Made by a program: the position numbers and the translations under genes
From: Cyrtodaria siliqua
Lineage: Eukaryota; Mollusca; Bivalvia; Adapedonta; Hiatellidae
Direction: 5' to 3'
NCBI GenBank assembly: GCA_037043455.1
Contig: JAWPHD010011437.1
Span: 19,956-83,955, forward strand
Length of the DNA stretch: 64,000 nt
Part shown: in pieces, positions 34,356 through 45,449 of the stretch
Numbering within the stretch: the stretch's first letter is position 1
Layout: each line of letters opens with the position of its first letter
The notes under the pieces: model-generated
Databases searched by the model: none
Seen by the model: only the letters and a program-made list of their open reading frames with translations
What the model was told of the DNA's origin: nothing

Positions 34356-35535
34356 TTGTGGTATTCAGGGAATAATGTTTCCATGAGTACTCCTTACTCA
34401 CAATTACCCAAACTACCTTTGTTTTCAGGGGATGAGCCAGCACCTAAGGGTGAAATCAATTATGAAGTTTGGCGTTTTGAATTTAAATGTATATTCAATG
34501 ACCCTTCATTAACAGAACACCAGATGCATGCAGCCAGAATGTCCCTTAGAGGCACTGCTAGACAGATATTAATACCATTTGGAGAAACAGCTACTAGCAA
34601 GGATATTTTACAGAAACTTGATACTTTGTATGGGAATGTTTCTACCAATGAAAATGTCATGCAGAAATTTTATACAGCTGTCCAGCATGATTTGGAATCA
34701 GTTACATCTTTTGGTTGTAGCCTGGAAACCTTACTGCATATTGCTGTTGATAAAGGACATGTTAAACCTATGGCGAAGAATGACATGCTGATCCCTTAGA
34801 GGCACTGCTAGACAGATATTAATACCATTTGGAGAAACAGCTACTAGCAAGGATATTTTACAGAAACTTGATACTTGGTATGGGAATGTTTCTACCAATG
34901 AAAATGTCATGCAGAACTTTTATACAGCTGTCCAGCATGATTTGGAATCAGTTACATCTTTTGGTTGTAGCCTGGAAACCTTACTGCATATTGCTGTTGA
35001 TAAAGGACATGTTAAACCTATGGCGAAGAATGACATGCTTCGTTCTAAGTTTTGGACAGGTTTACGTGATGAGACTTTGAAGTCACAGACTCGTCATAAA
35101 TATGACACTGTTTTTTCATTTGATGCATTACTTCGTGAAATTAGGTCAGTGGAGCAGGAGTTGTCTCTTTCAGGTAGCAAGAGATCCCCCAATGTGCCAT
35201 CGAGTGTACCATCTCATACTCATGTCAAACATAATCCAGTTTCAGTATCTGATCCATCTAGCAAATTGGACAAGATGGCTGATCAAATGTCGAAGCTCAT
35301 GGAAAAACTTCAAAAGCTAGAGGAGAAAGTAGATAGACAAGAGGACTCAAGGCTACATCAAAGCACTAACCAACAAAGTTCTTTTTCAGGATACAACGAT
35401 AGAGGTCATGGCAGAAGTTATCGCGGTTCTTCTGGGCCCAGTAGAGCTCACGATAACAGTAATAGAGGTCAATCGAGAGGAGCCGGACGCGGTATTTCTC
35501 GAGGAAGCCATACCTATTACAATGATAGAAACTGA
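34356..35535 (+). pseudogene. gypsy gag, split by a 250-bp tandem duplication
   Basis: Gag forms the retrotransposon particle. It opens at about 34356 (LPKLPLFSGDEPAPKGEINY, a typical gag start) and runs with a capsid-like region (WRFEFKCIFNDPSL, TARQILIPFGETATSKDILQ, LDTLYGNVST). The 250 bp at 34542-34791 is repeated at 34792-35041 with only about two differences. Because 250 is not a multiple of three, the copy shifts the frame and creates a TAG. The correct downstream frame resumes at 34909 or earlier and continues to 35535: FWTGLRDETLKSQTR, then a coiled-coil candidate (KLDKMADQMSKLMEKLQKLE) and an Arg/Gly-rich tail (GHGRSYRGSS, GRGISRGS). No CCHC zinc knuckle is visible; the RG-rich tail may replace it in RNA binding. 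Confidence 0.85.
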
Positions 35536-35583
35536 CCATCATTTAAACTTCTAACCTCCTCAGTTAAAGGGCAACGTGGGGAG

Positions 35584-36462
35584 GTGAATCATGTTCAACA
35601 TGATAAAGACCCTGACACACCTAAAATTCCTAAACCTGAATTACTCAGTAGAATGGTTGGAAGTTCTAACCATAGTAAGATCAACATATGTGGTGTTGAA
35701 TCTGATGCGTTGATTGATAGTGCAAGCATAGTTACTTGTATCTCAGAGGAATTCTTTCGTTCACTTAATCCTGTACCATCTCTTCGCAGTATGGATGATT
35801 TTGAACTGAACGTTTTTGCAGCTAGAGGAACTAAACTACCTTTCTCTGGATACATTGAAGCTGAGATTGTCATTCCATTTCTTTCTTCATCTGCGTTTGT
35901 TATCCCATTTCTGGTAATGCCTATGAAGGATTACGTCCAGTCTGTTCCTGTCATTGTTGGTACCAATGTCATCCGACTTTGCAAGAATGTAGACGATCAT
36001 ACTGAACCCGAAGAATGGCAGACAGCTATTGACAGTATGTGTACTGTCAAAAGTATCCCTGTTAGAACTACCAATAGTATTCCTTTTACTATTGCACCCC
36101 ATCAAGTTGTTACTATTCATGGGTTTGCCAGGAAGTCCGGTAAGTTAGACAATGCAGTGACCGAAGTTGTTTCTTCTGCACAGTCTCAGTGTTACACCGT
36201 ATGTCCTAGGGTTGTTTCTCTTTCGAAAACATCTGGCAAATCTGTTCGCATACCTGTTCGAGTGTGTAATCTGTCTGCTCATCCTATACGGATTTTACCA
36301 AAGTCAGTGATTTGTGCATTGAACGAAGTCAGTGTCCTTGACAGTTGGAAACCAGAGCCATCTGTGTCTAATCCTAGAGCAGTGGTAAAGGATCTCCCCT
36401 TGAAGATCTTGGAGTTCAGATCAACAAGGAGAACCTTACACCAGAGCAACTTAATAGGTTGA
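35584..36462 (+). pseudogene. gypsy aspartic protease region, DSG changed to DSA
   Basis: Retropepsin-like domain at the start of pol. The active-site region reads DALIDSASIVTCIS; the catalytic Asp-Ser-Gly triplet appears as Asp-Ser-Ala, a change expected to harm activity. The flap and second-half landmarks (FPVLV-type strand, VPVIVGTNVIRLC) follow. The frame is open for 292 codons and ends at 36462 just before the RT, where a frameshift near 36430 breaks pol. The region after residue 140 is the protease-RT linker. Confidence 0.8.
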
Positions 36463-38362
36463 CAAGTTCTTGGTTCTTGGGATCACTTGTTCTCCAAGTC
36501 AATAGTGGACTTAGGAAAGACAGATACTGTCGAACACCGTATTCATCTTACAGACGATGTACCCTTTAATCAACCCTTTAGGCGAATTTCTCCAGTTTTG
36601 TTTGAAGAGGTCAGACATCATCTTAAGGAAATGATAGAAGCTGGAGCAATACGGAAGTCGAAGAGTCCTTACTGTTCTAATGTAGTCCTTGTCAGGAAAA
36701 AGGACGGTTCTCTTCGCTTCTGTATTGACTTTAGACAGCTGAATGCAAAGACTATACGGGATGCATACTCTCTTCCTCGTATAGATGACACTCTAGATAG
36801 TCTCATCGGTGCCAAATACTTCAGTAAACTCGACCTTCGTTCAGGTTACTAGCAGGTCGAGATTGCTGAAGAAGATAGGCAAAATACCTCTTTTTTCTGT
36901 TGGGCCCTTAGGGTTCTTCGAGTGCAACAGAATGGCATTTGGCCTGATCAACGCACCTGCCACGTTTCGGCGTCTTATGGAAACGTGTATGGGCGAAATG
37001 AACCTCAAAGAGTGTTTGATCTTCTTGGACGATATTCTGATATTTTCGAAGACCTTTGAGGAGCATATCGAAAGGCTTGAGGGTGTGTTTGAAAGTCTGG
37101 CTAAGTACGGCCTGAAGCTCAAACCATCCAAGTGCGAGTTTTTCAAGACGTCGGTTACTTACCTTGGTCATGTGGTTACCGAAAGTGGTATTGAGACTGA
37201 CCCTGAAAAGATCTCGGCGCTTACAACTTGGCCCATTCCTACCTCGGTGAAGACTCTAAGATCTTTCCTTGGATTTTCAGGGTATCACCGCCGTTGTGTT
37301 AAGGATTACGCCAAGGTTGTTAAGCCGCTGAACGACCTGTTAATAGGTCATCCCACTAACAAAGCATCTAGAAAATCTGGACTAGCCAAATCTAAATGGG
37401 AATGGGGCGAATCCCAAGAGAAAGCGTTCAATACCATTATTGGATTGCTTACTTCCCCTCCTGCGTTGGCTTATGCAGATTTCCAGAAGCCTTTTGTTGT
37501 ACATACCGATGCTTCCATCGATGGTCTTGGTGCAGTGTTGTATCAAGAGCAAGATGGAAAGCAACGAGTTATTGCGTACGCAAGTCGCGGACTGCGTAAA
37601 AGTGAGCGCAACTACCCAGCGCATAAGTTAGAGTTTGTATGCCTCAAATGGGCCCTTACAGACAAGTTCCATTACTATCTGTATGGGAACAATTTTAAGG
37701 TATTGACTGACAGCAATCCATTGACGTATGTCACCAAGTCAGCGAAACTGGATGCCACAGGGCATCGATGGCTTGCAGCGTTAGCCAACTACAATTTTAA
37801 GTTGGTGTATCGACCTGGTAGGTTAAACGGGGATGCAGATTTTTTCTCACGTCCACCACAGCAAACAGAAATGTTTCCTGAGGTTGTTAGAGCTATCTGC
37901 AGCGCCGCATTAGCTTCCAGGGAAGTACTCCCACTTATTGAAAGTTTGGCCGTCACAGGTAGTGCAGAGTTGAGTTCTTTTGAATCCGAAGTCTCTTTGG
38001 ATGCCCAAGACTTCAGCAGCATTGACTGGTGTAAGGAGCAAGCTGCTGATCCAGTCATCGATAGGGTTTTGCACTACTATTATGTTGGACATCGACCAGC
38101 ATCAGAGGAGTGCAAATCGGATTCGACCGATGAACAGTGTTTCGTACGTGAATGGAAAAATCGTCAACTCACTGATGGAATACTGTACCGTAACACAACA
38201 GTAAACGGTGAGGATGTCCAACAACTTGTTTTACCCTCTGCATACAAATCCATTGCATTGAAGGGACTACATGACGATGTTGGACATCAAGGCCGTGACA
38301 GAACCTTAACTTTGGTTAAGAGGAGGTTCTTTTGGCCGAACATGGAGTCTGACGTTGAGTGA
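36463..38362 (+). pseudogene. gypsy reverse transcriptase, RNase H and integrase zinc finger
   Basis: The RT begins around [20 protein letters not shown]. Conserved parts are [42 protein letters not shown] and [10 protein letters not shown] (motif A, Asp present). A TAG at 36850-36852 plus a frameshift interrupt it; the next frame continues with MAFGLINAPATFRRLM, ECLIFLDDILIFSK (catalytic LDD), KCEFF and YLGHVVTESG. RNase H follows: FVVHTDASIDGLGAVLYQ, the Glu in KLEFVCLKWAL and KVLTDSNPL, all catalytic acids visible. Then comes a linker and the integrase HHCC finger start (GHQGRDRTLTLVKRRFFWP). A TGA at 38360-38362 breaks pol just before the CxxC pair. Confidence 0.92.
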
Positions 38363-39256
38363 AAGGTTGCTCAATGTGGACGCTGTATTCGACGAAAGAC
38401 CCTACAGTACCTCGTGCAAAACTTGTTCCCATTCAGACTTCTCGTCCAATGGAACTGGTTTGCATTGACTATTTATCCATCGAGCGTTCCAAAGGAGGGT
38501 ATGAGGATATATTGGTCATCGCCAATCATTTTACTCGGTATGCCCAAGCATATCCTACCCGGAACCAGAGAGCACATACGACTGCTAAAGTGCTATTTGA
38601 ACACTTTATTTGTCATTACGGCTTTCCAGCAAGGTTGCACAGTGATCAAGGTCGTAACTTCGAAAGTAACACCATCAAGGAACTGTGTAATATTGCTGGA
38701 ATAGCCAAGTCTAGCACAACGCCCTATCATCCAATGGGGAATGGTCAGGTTGAACGCTTCAACCAGACCTTAATCAAGATGTTAGGTACGTTGGAAGACA
38801 ATCAAAAATCTGATTAGAAGTCTTTTGGCACCGCTTGTACATGCATACAACGCCACAAAACACGATTCCACTGGTTTCTCTCCTCATTATTTGATGTTTG
38901 GATGGCACCCTAGGTTAGCAATAGCTGCTTACCTAGGCGTCAACAATACCTCAAATGAACATGTTAGTCGAGAGAATTACGTCGCCAAGCTCAGTAAGCG
39001 ACTAGACTTTGCGTACAAAGTGGCACAGTCCCATGCTGACAAGCTTGCAGAGAAATACAAGACACATTACGACGCGAGAGTTAGAAACTCTGAACTCGCA
39101 GTCGGTGATCGTGTACTTGTAAGGACTGTTGGGTTAAAAGGGAAGAATAAGCTGGCCGATAAATTGGAGAAGGATACGTACATTGTCAGGGTATTCCTAA
39201 TGAAGACGTACCAGTTTACCAAGTTAGGAAGGAAGTTGGTAAAGGTACCATTATAA
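38359..39256 (+). pseudogene. gypsy integrase, broken
   Basis: Ty3/gypsy integrase core. The CxxC of the zinc finger (CGRCIRRK) lies just after the upstream TGA. The catalytic triad is intact: Asp in CIDYLSIE, Asp in HSDQGRNFES and Glu in NGQVERFNQTL, with TTPYHPMGNG before the Glu. A TAG at 38815-38817 breaks the frame before the C-terminal domain. That domain runs 38825-39256: HAYNATKHDSTGFSPHYLMF, WHPRL, then an SH3-like region with VGDRVLVRTVGLKGKNKLAD, in which the GPY/F-type motif is degenerate. Breaks are few, so decay is moderate. Confidence 0.92.
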
Positions 39257-40422
39257 CTTTACATAGGAATCTTCTCCTTCCATCTGTCGCCATACCTTGT
39301 GTCGAACCTGATATTGTTACTGATTCTAACCCTACAAGACAGGTTAGAACCAGACCAAAATCCAAACAAGCACCGGTTCCAGATTCAGAAGAGAGCTCTG
39401 AATCTGACGCGGACAAAGAATCATCACTTGATGATGCTCCTAGATACGTCATTCCTGCGAGACGTGAAACAAGGTCTAGGCCTAGCCTTGTTTCTACATT
39501 CTCTGAGGACAGGACGGTCTCTTTTGCGAGGACATCAAATCACAGGTGTCTGAACAGTAACAGAAGTGTGCAAAATGATGTAACAACCTCTGCACCATTT
39601 ACATGGTCTAGGAATAGTTCGTTAAAACGTTCTGAACCTTCTGGAACTGTTCAACAAGATGTGAACGACTCAAAAAAAGGGTAAAAATATCGGACAGGGA
39701 AAGCAGCATTCAAGGACGACAGTCAACCACAAAACACAAAAACAAACACGCAAACAGACAAACGAAAAGACAAAAGTAATAAAAAATGCAAACGACATCA
39801 CAAACACAAAAGGGTTGACAATAGGGCTACCGCCTTGGAACGGTCAGTGGCAAAGTAGGCCACTGGGGGTTTAAACCGGTTCTAGGGTGCACCAAACCTC
39901 ACACTTACCCTACTGTCATCCCATTCAAACAGGACAGTGTAAATAAAGAAATCCCTGCCATGATCTAAACTCTAACCAACAAGGCAGCATCAATAGGCAA
40001 TATAAGTAAAACACAAATATGCTCGTGTAAATATAATACAAAAAAACAATAGCCTAGAAAGCCACAATGAAGGTACTCAATTACTTGGCAGAAGCCAGAG
40101 CAGTAAGAGAATACAACATTAAGGGCACGACAAGAAAGAACATGGACAAACATCAAACGCCACCGTCCCAACGATAAATAATTGCAACAACTGCACCTCT
40201 TAGCATTGCACTTATAAATAGAGGGAAACACCCTGCGTCTTGAATGAACTAAATGATTTCTGAAAGGAGACTTTACATGGTATTTCCTCAACCCCGGATA
40301 TGACTGCTACTAGTGTGGAAACACCGTCCACAAGTATTCCGCCAGATATGTCGATGGCTTCTCCGCCTCCGCGTCGGTCAACACGCAACCGTAAACCGCC
40401 AGACAGATACGGACTGGGTTAG
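39257..40422 (+). pseudogene. gypsy pol C-terminal tail with an inserted segment
   Basis: The tail of pol continues after 39256 in shifted frames, acidic and serine-rich (EESSESDADKESSLDD in one frame), to about 39680. Its last part reappears at about 40291-40422, ending RRSTRNRKPPDRYGLG and a stop, a common end for this family. Between them, about 39685-40290, lies an unrelated non-coding segment of about 600 bp with A-rich start (ACAAAAACAAACACGCAAAC) and ACTGTCATCCCATTCAAACA. I cannot classify it; exact borders and any target duplication are not clear. Confidence 0.6.
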
Positions 40423-40939
40423 AGGTTGTCGTGTGTAGTTAGGTGGAACCGTAACAGGGGAGAATGTCACAGACAAGTGTACTTATGTGTACCACTTCAG
40501 TTATTTTATGATAAAGACGTATTTTAAAATGTTTGTTTTTATTTCAGTTAGCATACACCAACACAGTCACATTTATGTTACTGTGTATGTTCTTAGATGT
40601 GTTAAAATGACTGACTATAGTTTGCATAATGTACTATAAGTATAATGTGGTACAATATTATGTATGTAATTTACATTAATACAGGTTAAAATGATGCATT
40701 ACAAGTCATTGGTTTATTGTATAAAGCATTGTATTATTTTTCAGCTGAAGTAATTGCTTCAGCTGGATGGCACCCAGTAACCATTTACACTAGCATTATT
40801 GAGTATATTGTATGTAGTAAATTGTCAGCTCAAGAATGCAATAAGATCTATAGAGTTGGTATTTCAGCTGAACGGATTTTATAGTTACTGTTATTTTAGA
40901 AGTGAATGCCAGGAGTCATTTTCTCTTAGCAGGGGAGAA
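40423..40939 (+). other. gypsy 3' untranslated region with polypurine tract
   Basis: The polypurine tract AGCAGGGGAGAA (40928-40939) abuts the 3' LTR start TGTCACAG, as needed for plus-strand priming. An almost identical junction, ACAGGGGAGAATGTCACAGA, occurs earlier at 40453-40472 but is followed by sequence that does not match the LTR beyond that. The space between is AT-rich with no gene. Confidence 0.75.
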
Positions 40940-41370
40940 TGTCACAGAGTCAAAATATCCCATTTGGCATGTTGTCCAAATCCTATATTTTCCCTTTATG
41001 TTGTGGCCCTCCTGTTCAATCCAATATACTAAGAGTCGGGTATTTGTCCATTGTTTGTATATGTAAGTCAGGTCAGTCCATGTTTTGATATGTCATGTGC
41101 ATGTATACGTCAGTGTGGTCGAATGATCTGATTGGGTATGAATGAACCTTAACCTCTTCTTTATATGAAATATGAATCACGCTTTCACTAGGCCATTTTG
41201 AACAGTCGCCATTTTATAGATCGTTGACTGTATTTGCATTTACATGCGTTACAACTATTACTAGAATATATCTTAAGAGATCTCGAATATACATCCATCC
41301 ATGGTCACCTAATAAAGGAATAAAAGAAAACCCCACTGTACATAGTTATGTTTGCACGACCCCGATGACA
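40940..41370 (+). repeat. 3' LTR
   Basis: Pairs with the 5' LTR at 33312-33742: same ends (TGTCACAGAG ... GATGACA) and same interior apart from scattered substitutions and small indels. It is followed by CTAG, the target duplication, and then the interrupted LINE frame. Confidence 0.92.
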
Positions 41371-43412
41371 CTAGCAATGTCTCTGAAAAAAAAGAGTTTT
41401 AAGTCAGACTATTGTTCTGCTAAGAGAAAATTCGACCGAGAGGTACGGAGGTCGAAGCGTATTTTTTGGTACAAGATGCAATCTGATATTCTTGAGGAAG
41501 TACACGCCGACCAAACTCAGTTTTGGAAGTCGATAGGTAAGATCGGCATTAATCAAACTAAGAAACGTGTTATCCCTATGGAAGTACTCTTGGACGACGA
41601 TACCTTGTTAACAAATGTAAAAGATGTTCTATATAAATGGGAACGGGATTTTAGTAATCTGTTTAATTCTAGTAATGTAATAGTTCCTGAAATTGATGAT
41701 TATACGTTCTCCCCGTCTGACAACGGCCATACCAATATTGCATTGGATAATCATATTTCGTTGTTCGAATTTAAAAAAACTATTGACGATGCTAAAAGGG
41801 GTAAAGCTTTTGGTGTTGATTTAATACCGGCGAAAGTATTAAAACATGACACGTCAGTATTGTTTCTGCATGTTTTATTTAATTTCTGTTTCGATACTGG
41901 TGTAGTTCCCAGCCTATGGGGGAAAAGTATTATTAGTCCTATCCCAAAGACAAGTACCGCTGATCCAAGAGACCCTCTATCATACAGAGGCATTGTGCTC
42001 GCATCATCAATGTATAAATTATATAGTTCAATTTTGAATACTAGACTAACCGTATGGTCGGACTTAAATGACAAGATTACTGATGAGCAAAACGGTTTCA
42101 GAAAAAAACGTAGCACTATTGATCATTTATCCGCCTTAACGAATATTATAGATACTAGAAAAAGGTTATAGTTATCAACATTCTGTGCATTTATTGACTT
42201 TCGAAAAGCATTTGATTTCATAAATAGGGATAAGCTTTGGGAACGTCTACAAGATACTGGTGTTTCATGTAAAATGTTGACAGCAATTATGTCATTATAT
42301 ACATCTGTGTCTGCGTGTGTAAGAATCAATAATTCTTCTACTAACTGGTTTAGTGTCAATTCTGGACTGCGGCAGGGGTGCTCCCTGTCGCCAATTCTCT
42401 TTATTTGACTTTAAGAATCAAAGCGCTTGGTAGAGGTATAGAGCTTGCCAATGAACGTGTCTGTATAATGTCATATGCTGATGATATTGTTTTAAATGCC
42501 AATAATGAAGAGGACGTACAGTGTATGCTACACGAGCTTAGCGAATGGTGTAACACAAATGATATGTCTGTAAATAACAAGAAAAGTGGCGTTGTTCATT
42601 TTAGACCAAACTCTGTTTTAAAAACGGACTTTTCCTTTAAATGTGGAAATGATATTATTGATGTTGTAGATCGATATGTTTATCTTGGATTAACATTAAG
42701 TGAGCATTTAGATTATAATATTATGGCTAAGGTCATTTCCCAGAGCGCAAGTCGCGCTTTATGTTTACTGATCGCTAAATACAAAAGTATAGGCGGAATG
42801 CCATATGACGTGTTTACAAAGTTATATGATTCTCTTGTTTCATCCGTTATATCATACGGTGCTGCAATATGGGGATCGAAGACATTTTCTTGTATTAATG
42901 CAATACAAAATAGAGCCATGCGGTTTTATTTAGGAACTGGCAAATATACACCTCAGCTGCCATAGAAGGAGATATGGGCTGGGTGCCATCTTATATTAAA
43001 CAAATGGAAATGTATTTGTATAGATTGTTTAAATCTGAATATATTGTTTAACCTTATGTTTACACTAATACTACCATTAAAGCACAGGTCTGCATTTGCC
43101 AAATTTAGAAGTGGGGTCGCACCCTTAAGAATTGAAACTGGTCGATATGAAAATCTAAGAGAAACTCAACGCTTTTGTCCCTTTTGTGTTTAAGAGTTTG
43201 AGGATGAAAAACATGCTATTTTAAAGTGTAGCATGTATGTTGACATCAGAAAGGTCTTGTTAGACAAGGCATATTCTTTTTGTCCGGATTTTGTAAATTT
43301 AAACGATATGGATAAAATGATTTACATTATTTCCAATAAGGAGATGATTCGATTATGTGCCAAAACCTGTTTTAACATTCTTCAAAAACGGAATGCTGTT
43401 TTATATACATAG
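41371..43412 (+). pseudogene. LINE ORF2, reverse transcriptase and C-terminal part
   Basis: This continues the LINE frame after the gypsy insertion. It has a linker (KRKFDREVRRSKRIFWYKMQ, FWKSIGKIG) and then RT landmarks: KRGKAFGVDLIPAKVLK, PIPKTSTADPRDPLSYRGI, DEQNGFRKKRSTIDHL, FIDFRKAFDFINRDKLW (motif A Asp), GLRQGCSLSPILF and SYADDIVL (catalytic YADD). After the palm come YVYLGLTLSEHLDYN and ISYGAAIWGSKTF, then FCPFCV followed by a DEKHAILKC-type Cys/His motif near 43170-43230. Breaks: TAG near 42170, a stop and frameshift near 42405, TAG near 42964, a frameshift near 43050 and TAA near 43190. The last codon ends at about 43412. Confidence 0.9.
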
Positions 43413-44608
43413 TAAATAGTAGTTCTGTGAAAATTATAAAGCATGTTGTCTGTTTTACAATTCAGGGTATATAATATACCTATTATTTACATAAATATAT
43501 ATAAATTTTTTAATACATGTTTTGTTTGCTGTGGTTTAACTATGTTTTAACTATAAATAAAAACTAAATTTGTATGCATATATACTGAATTTATATCATG
43601 CTTTTATAATGCATCTACAATCATAATTTTAGAAATCCTAGTATATGTCTTCTATGGTGTATTAAGCGTGGGGACTTCCCTATCTAATATAACCATAGCT
43701 GAAATATATATATATATATTTATATAAATAAAAGCCTATTCGATTGATCCCTTTGGGGTATTGCTTCAGTAGTGAGTCTGATGTGTGACACGGCTGGTGC
43801 AATATATCCAGGACTAATCGAATAAGTTAAATGTCTATCATATTGTTTTATTGTTGTGAATGTGAAATTTAATTGCATATAGTGTCTTGTAATTATTTTA
43901 GAATGGCATAGTTAAAATCATGTGTAATGTTTTATTGTATATACTATTGCACTATGACGAGACTTAAAGAAACTATAAAACTATCTTCCATCACACCCTC
44001 ACGGCAAAGTTCGAGCAGGTCTAGGTTAACCTGACAGTAACTGTTCGTATATTATTTCAAATATTAGATAGTTTTAATTGTCGATCAAATAAAGTTTTCG
44101 TCAGGTTAAATTTCTAAATAGAATAATTATCCTGTAATTAATCATGCTTGATTGGACATTTGCGGGTAGAACGCGCCGTTCTTGTGAAGAGGTGAGAAAA
44201 GGCAGACGCTTTTATTACCCCGATATCCGCTCTGGCGGCAATAAATGATAAATTAAAAGTAATAAAAGTGATGTTTATATGGGTTTACACAATGCATTTG
44301 GCCACTTACCTTTTTTTTATTAGTTCAACTGCTAGATGTGTTTTGTAAGTGTTCATGAATACATTAGACTGTTTTTTAGTACAAATAGTCAAATACGAAA
44401 AACAAAAAGTGCGTGTGAATTTTAGGAATAGTTATAAACTAGAATTTATCATCAATCGGTATGTACACTTTTAATTAAAAAATAAATAAATAATTTACAA
44501 TCGTGCATATAGATGTGTACTGTGTGTAGATATTGGTTTCTATAATGCAGTAAGTGTTAAGGCACTAACCTTATTCTCACACTATTCAACACTACTCAAA
44601 TAAGAAAT
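43413..44608. other. no gene; AT-rich spacer with TA microsatellite
   Basis: The LINE 3' UTR probably lies in the first part. A (TA)n tract lies at about 43706-43722. No other supportable feature before element 2. Confidence 0.45.
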
Positions 44609-44744
44609 TTAAAAAAAAGTATACGAAAAAATCGTATTTCTACTTGAATAATCTATACATTTGTGATGCCACAAAATAATATTAACACCACCTGAACTTG
44701 TTTCCTCGCTTCCAAGATCATTAAAAAGTCCCATTAATATGATT

Positions 44745-45317
44745 AGATTAAAGTTACGCCTTACTAATTTCCTCGGACGATCGAGATACAGAAAATCGTA
44801 CTGTTTGTCAGTTGCTTTTTCTGTACTGCTCTTTGCTAACACACTGTTCGTTGGAAAGCATACCCAGCTCACGATTAACTGGTGTTGTGAAGAAAATGTA
44901 ATGAGAACAGTTTAAACGAATGTCTTTGGGAGTTTTGTAATAAGATTGTCACAAGTAAATCACACAACAATTCTTATGCCTGCCTTGGATGAATTAATCG
45001 ACAATATCATTTGGGTTACGCTCGCAAACATAATCATCAAAAATAGCTATTTTTTGAGTATCAGAATCCAGATCATTCACATGGATAACTTGATCGTTTG
45101 AACACTCCAGTATATCTTCGACTGGAATAGTATTCTTTTTTGCTATCTTTTCAAGTTTTTGCGACAAGACCTGATATTTCGACTGTTCCAAGTTTTTAGC
45201 AAACAAATATATCTTGTCATAGTAATCTAAAGGTTTCAGCAACATGTGAACTAATGTGTTTGTCTTGCCAGATCCTGAATTACCACATACAAGCATTCTA
45301 AAACAGCAGTCTGGCAT
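44745..45317 (-). pseudogene. packaging-type P-loop ATPase (A32/HerA-like), broken
   Basis: From the ATG at 45317: RMLVCGNSGSGKTNTLVHML is Walker A at about residues 8-20, KIYLFAKNL follows, and KIAIFDDYVCE is Walker B with the acidic residue. The frame stops at 44994, but recognisable continuation (FIQGRHKNC, VIYL then SYYKTPKDIRLNC) follows directly after the stop. A C-terminal piece (TDKQYDFLYLDRPRKLVRRN) follows near 44820-44750 in a different frame. The gene therefore had about 190-200 codons, with a stop near 44995 and frameshifts near 44945 and 44850. Its role is pumping DNA into particles. It is divergent from the next gene by about 130 bp. Confidence 0.75.
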
Positions 45318-45449
45318 GAAGTTCCATATCTATTTGAAATTACCGTTGTCTGTCTTCATATCATAGTTTGGAATTTCCATTATAATAATACTTGGATAAT
45401 ACTCAACTAATCTTAACTCTTGTTAAGTTAATATAACCCTATAGTATAC

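Larger units (their letters stand above)
33312..41370 (+). mobile_element. Ty3/gypsy LTR retrotransposon inside the LINE
   Basis: An 8.06-kb element with 431-bp direct LTRs beginning TGTCACAGAG and ending CCGATGACA. The same 4 bp, CTAG, flank both ends (33308-33311 and 41371-41374), as expected of integrase-made target duplication. Gag, protease, RT, RNase H and integrase follow in Ty3/gypsy order. It is inactive: gag has a duplication, pol has at least four breaks, and an extra sequence is inserted near the 3' end of pol. Confidence 0.95.
31769..43412 (+). mobile_element. APE-type LINE, split by a gypsy element
   Basis: The left part (31769-33311) has a low-complexity N-terminal frame and an apurinic-endonuclease-like domain. 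The right part (41371-43412) has the reverse transcriptase and a cysteine/histidine C-terminal motif. They are collinear and separated exactly by the LTR retrotransposon at 33312-41370. The 3' end beyond 43412 is unclear. An AT microsatellite lies at about 43700. The clade is not assigned; an endonuclease plus YADD-type RT plus a C-terminal Cys/His motif fits CR1/Jockey-like lineages. Stops and frameshifts make it inactive. Confidence 0.85.
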
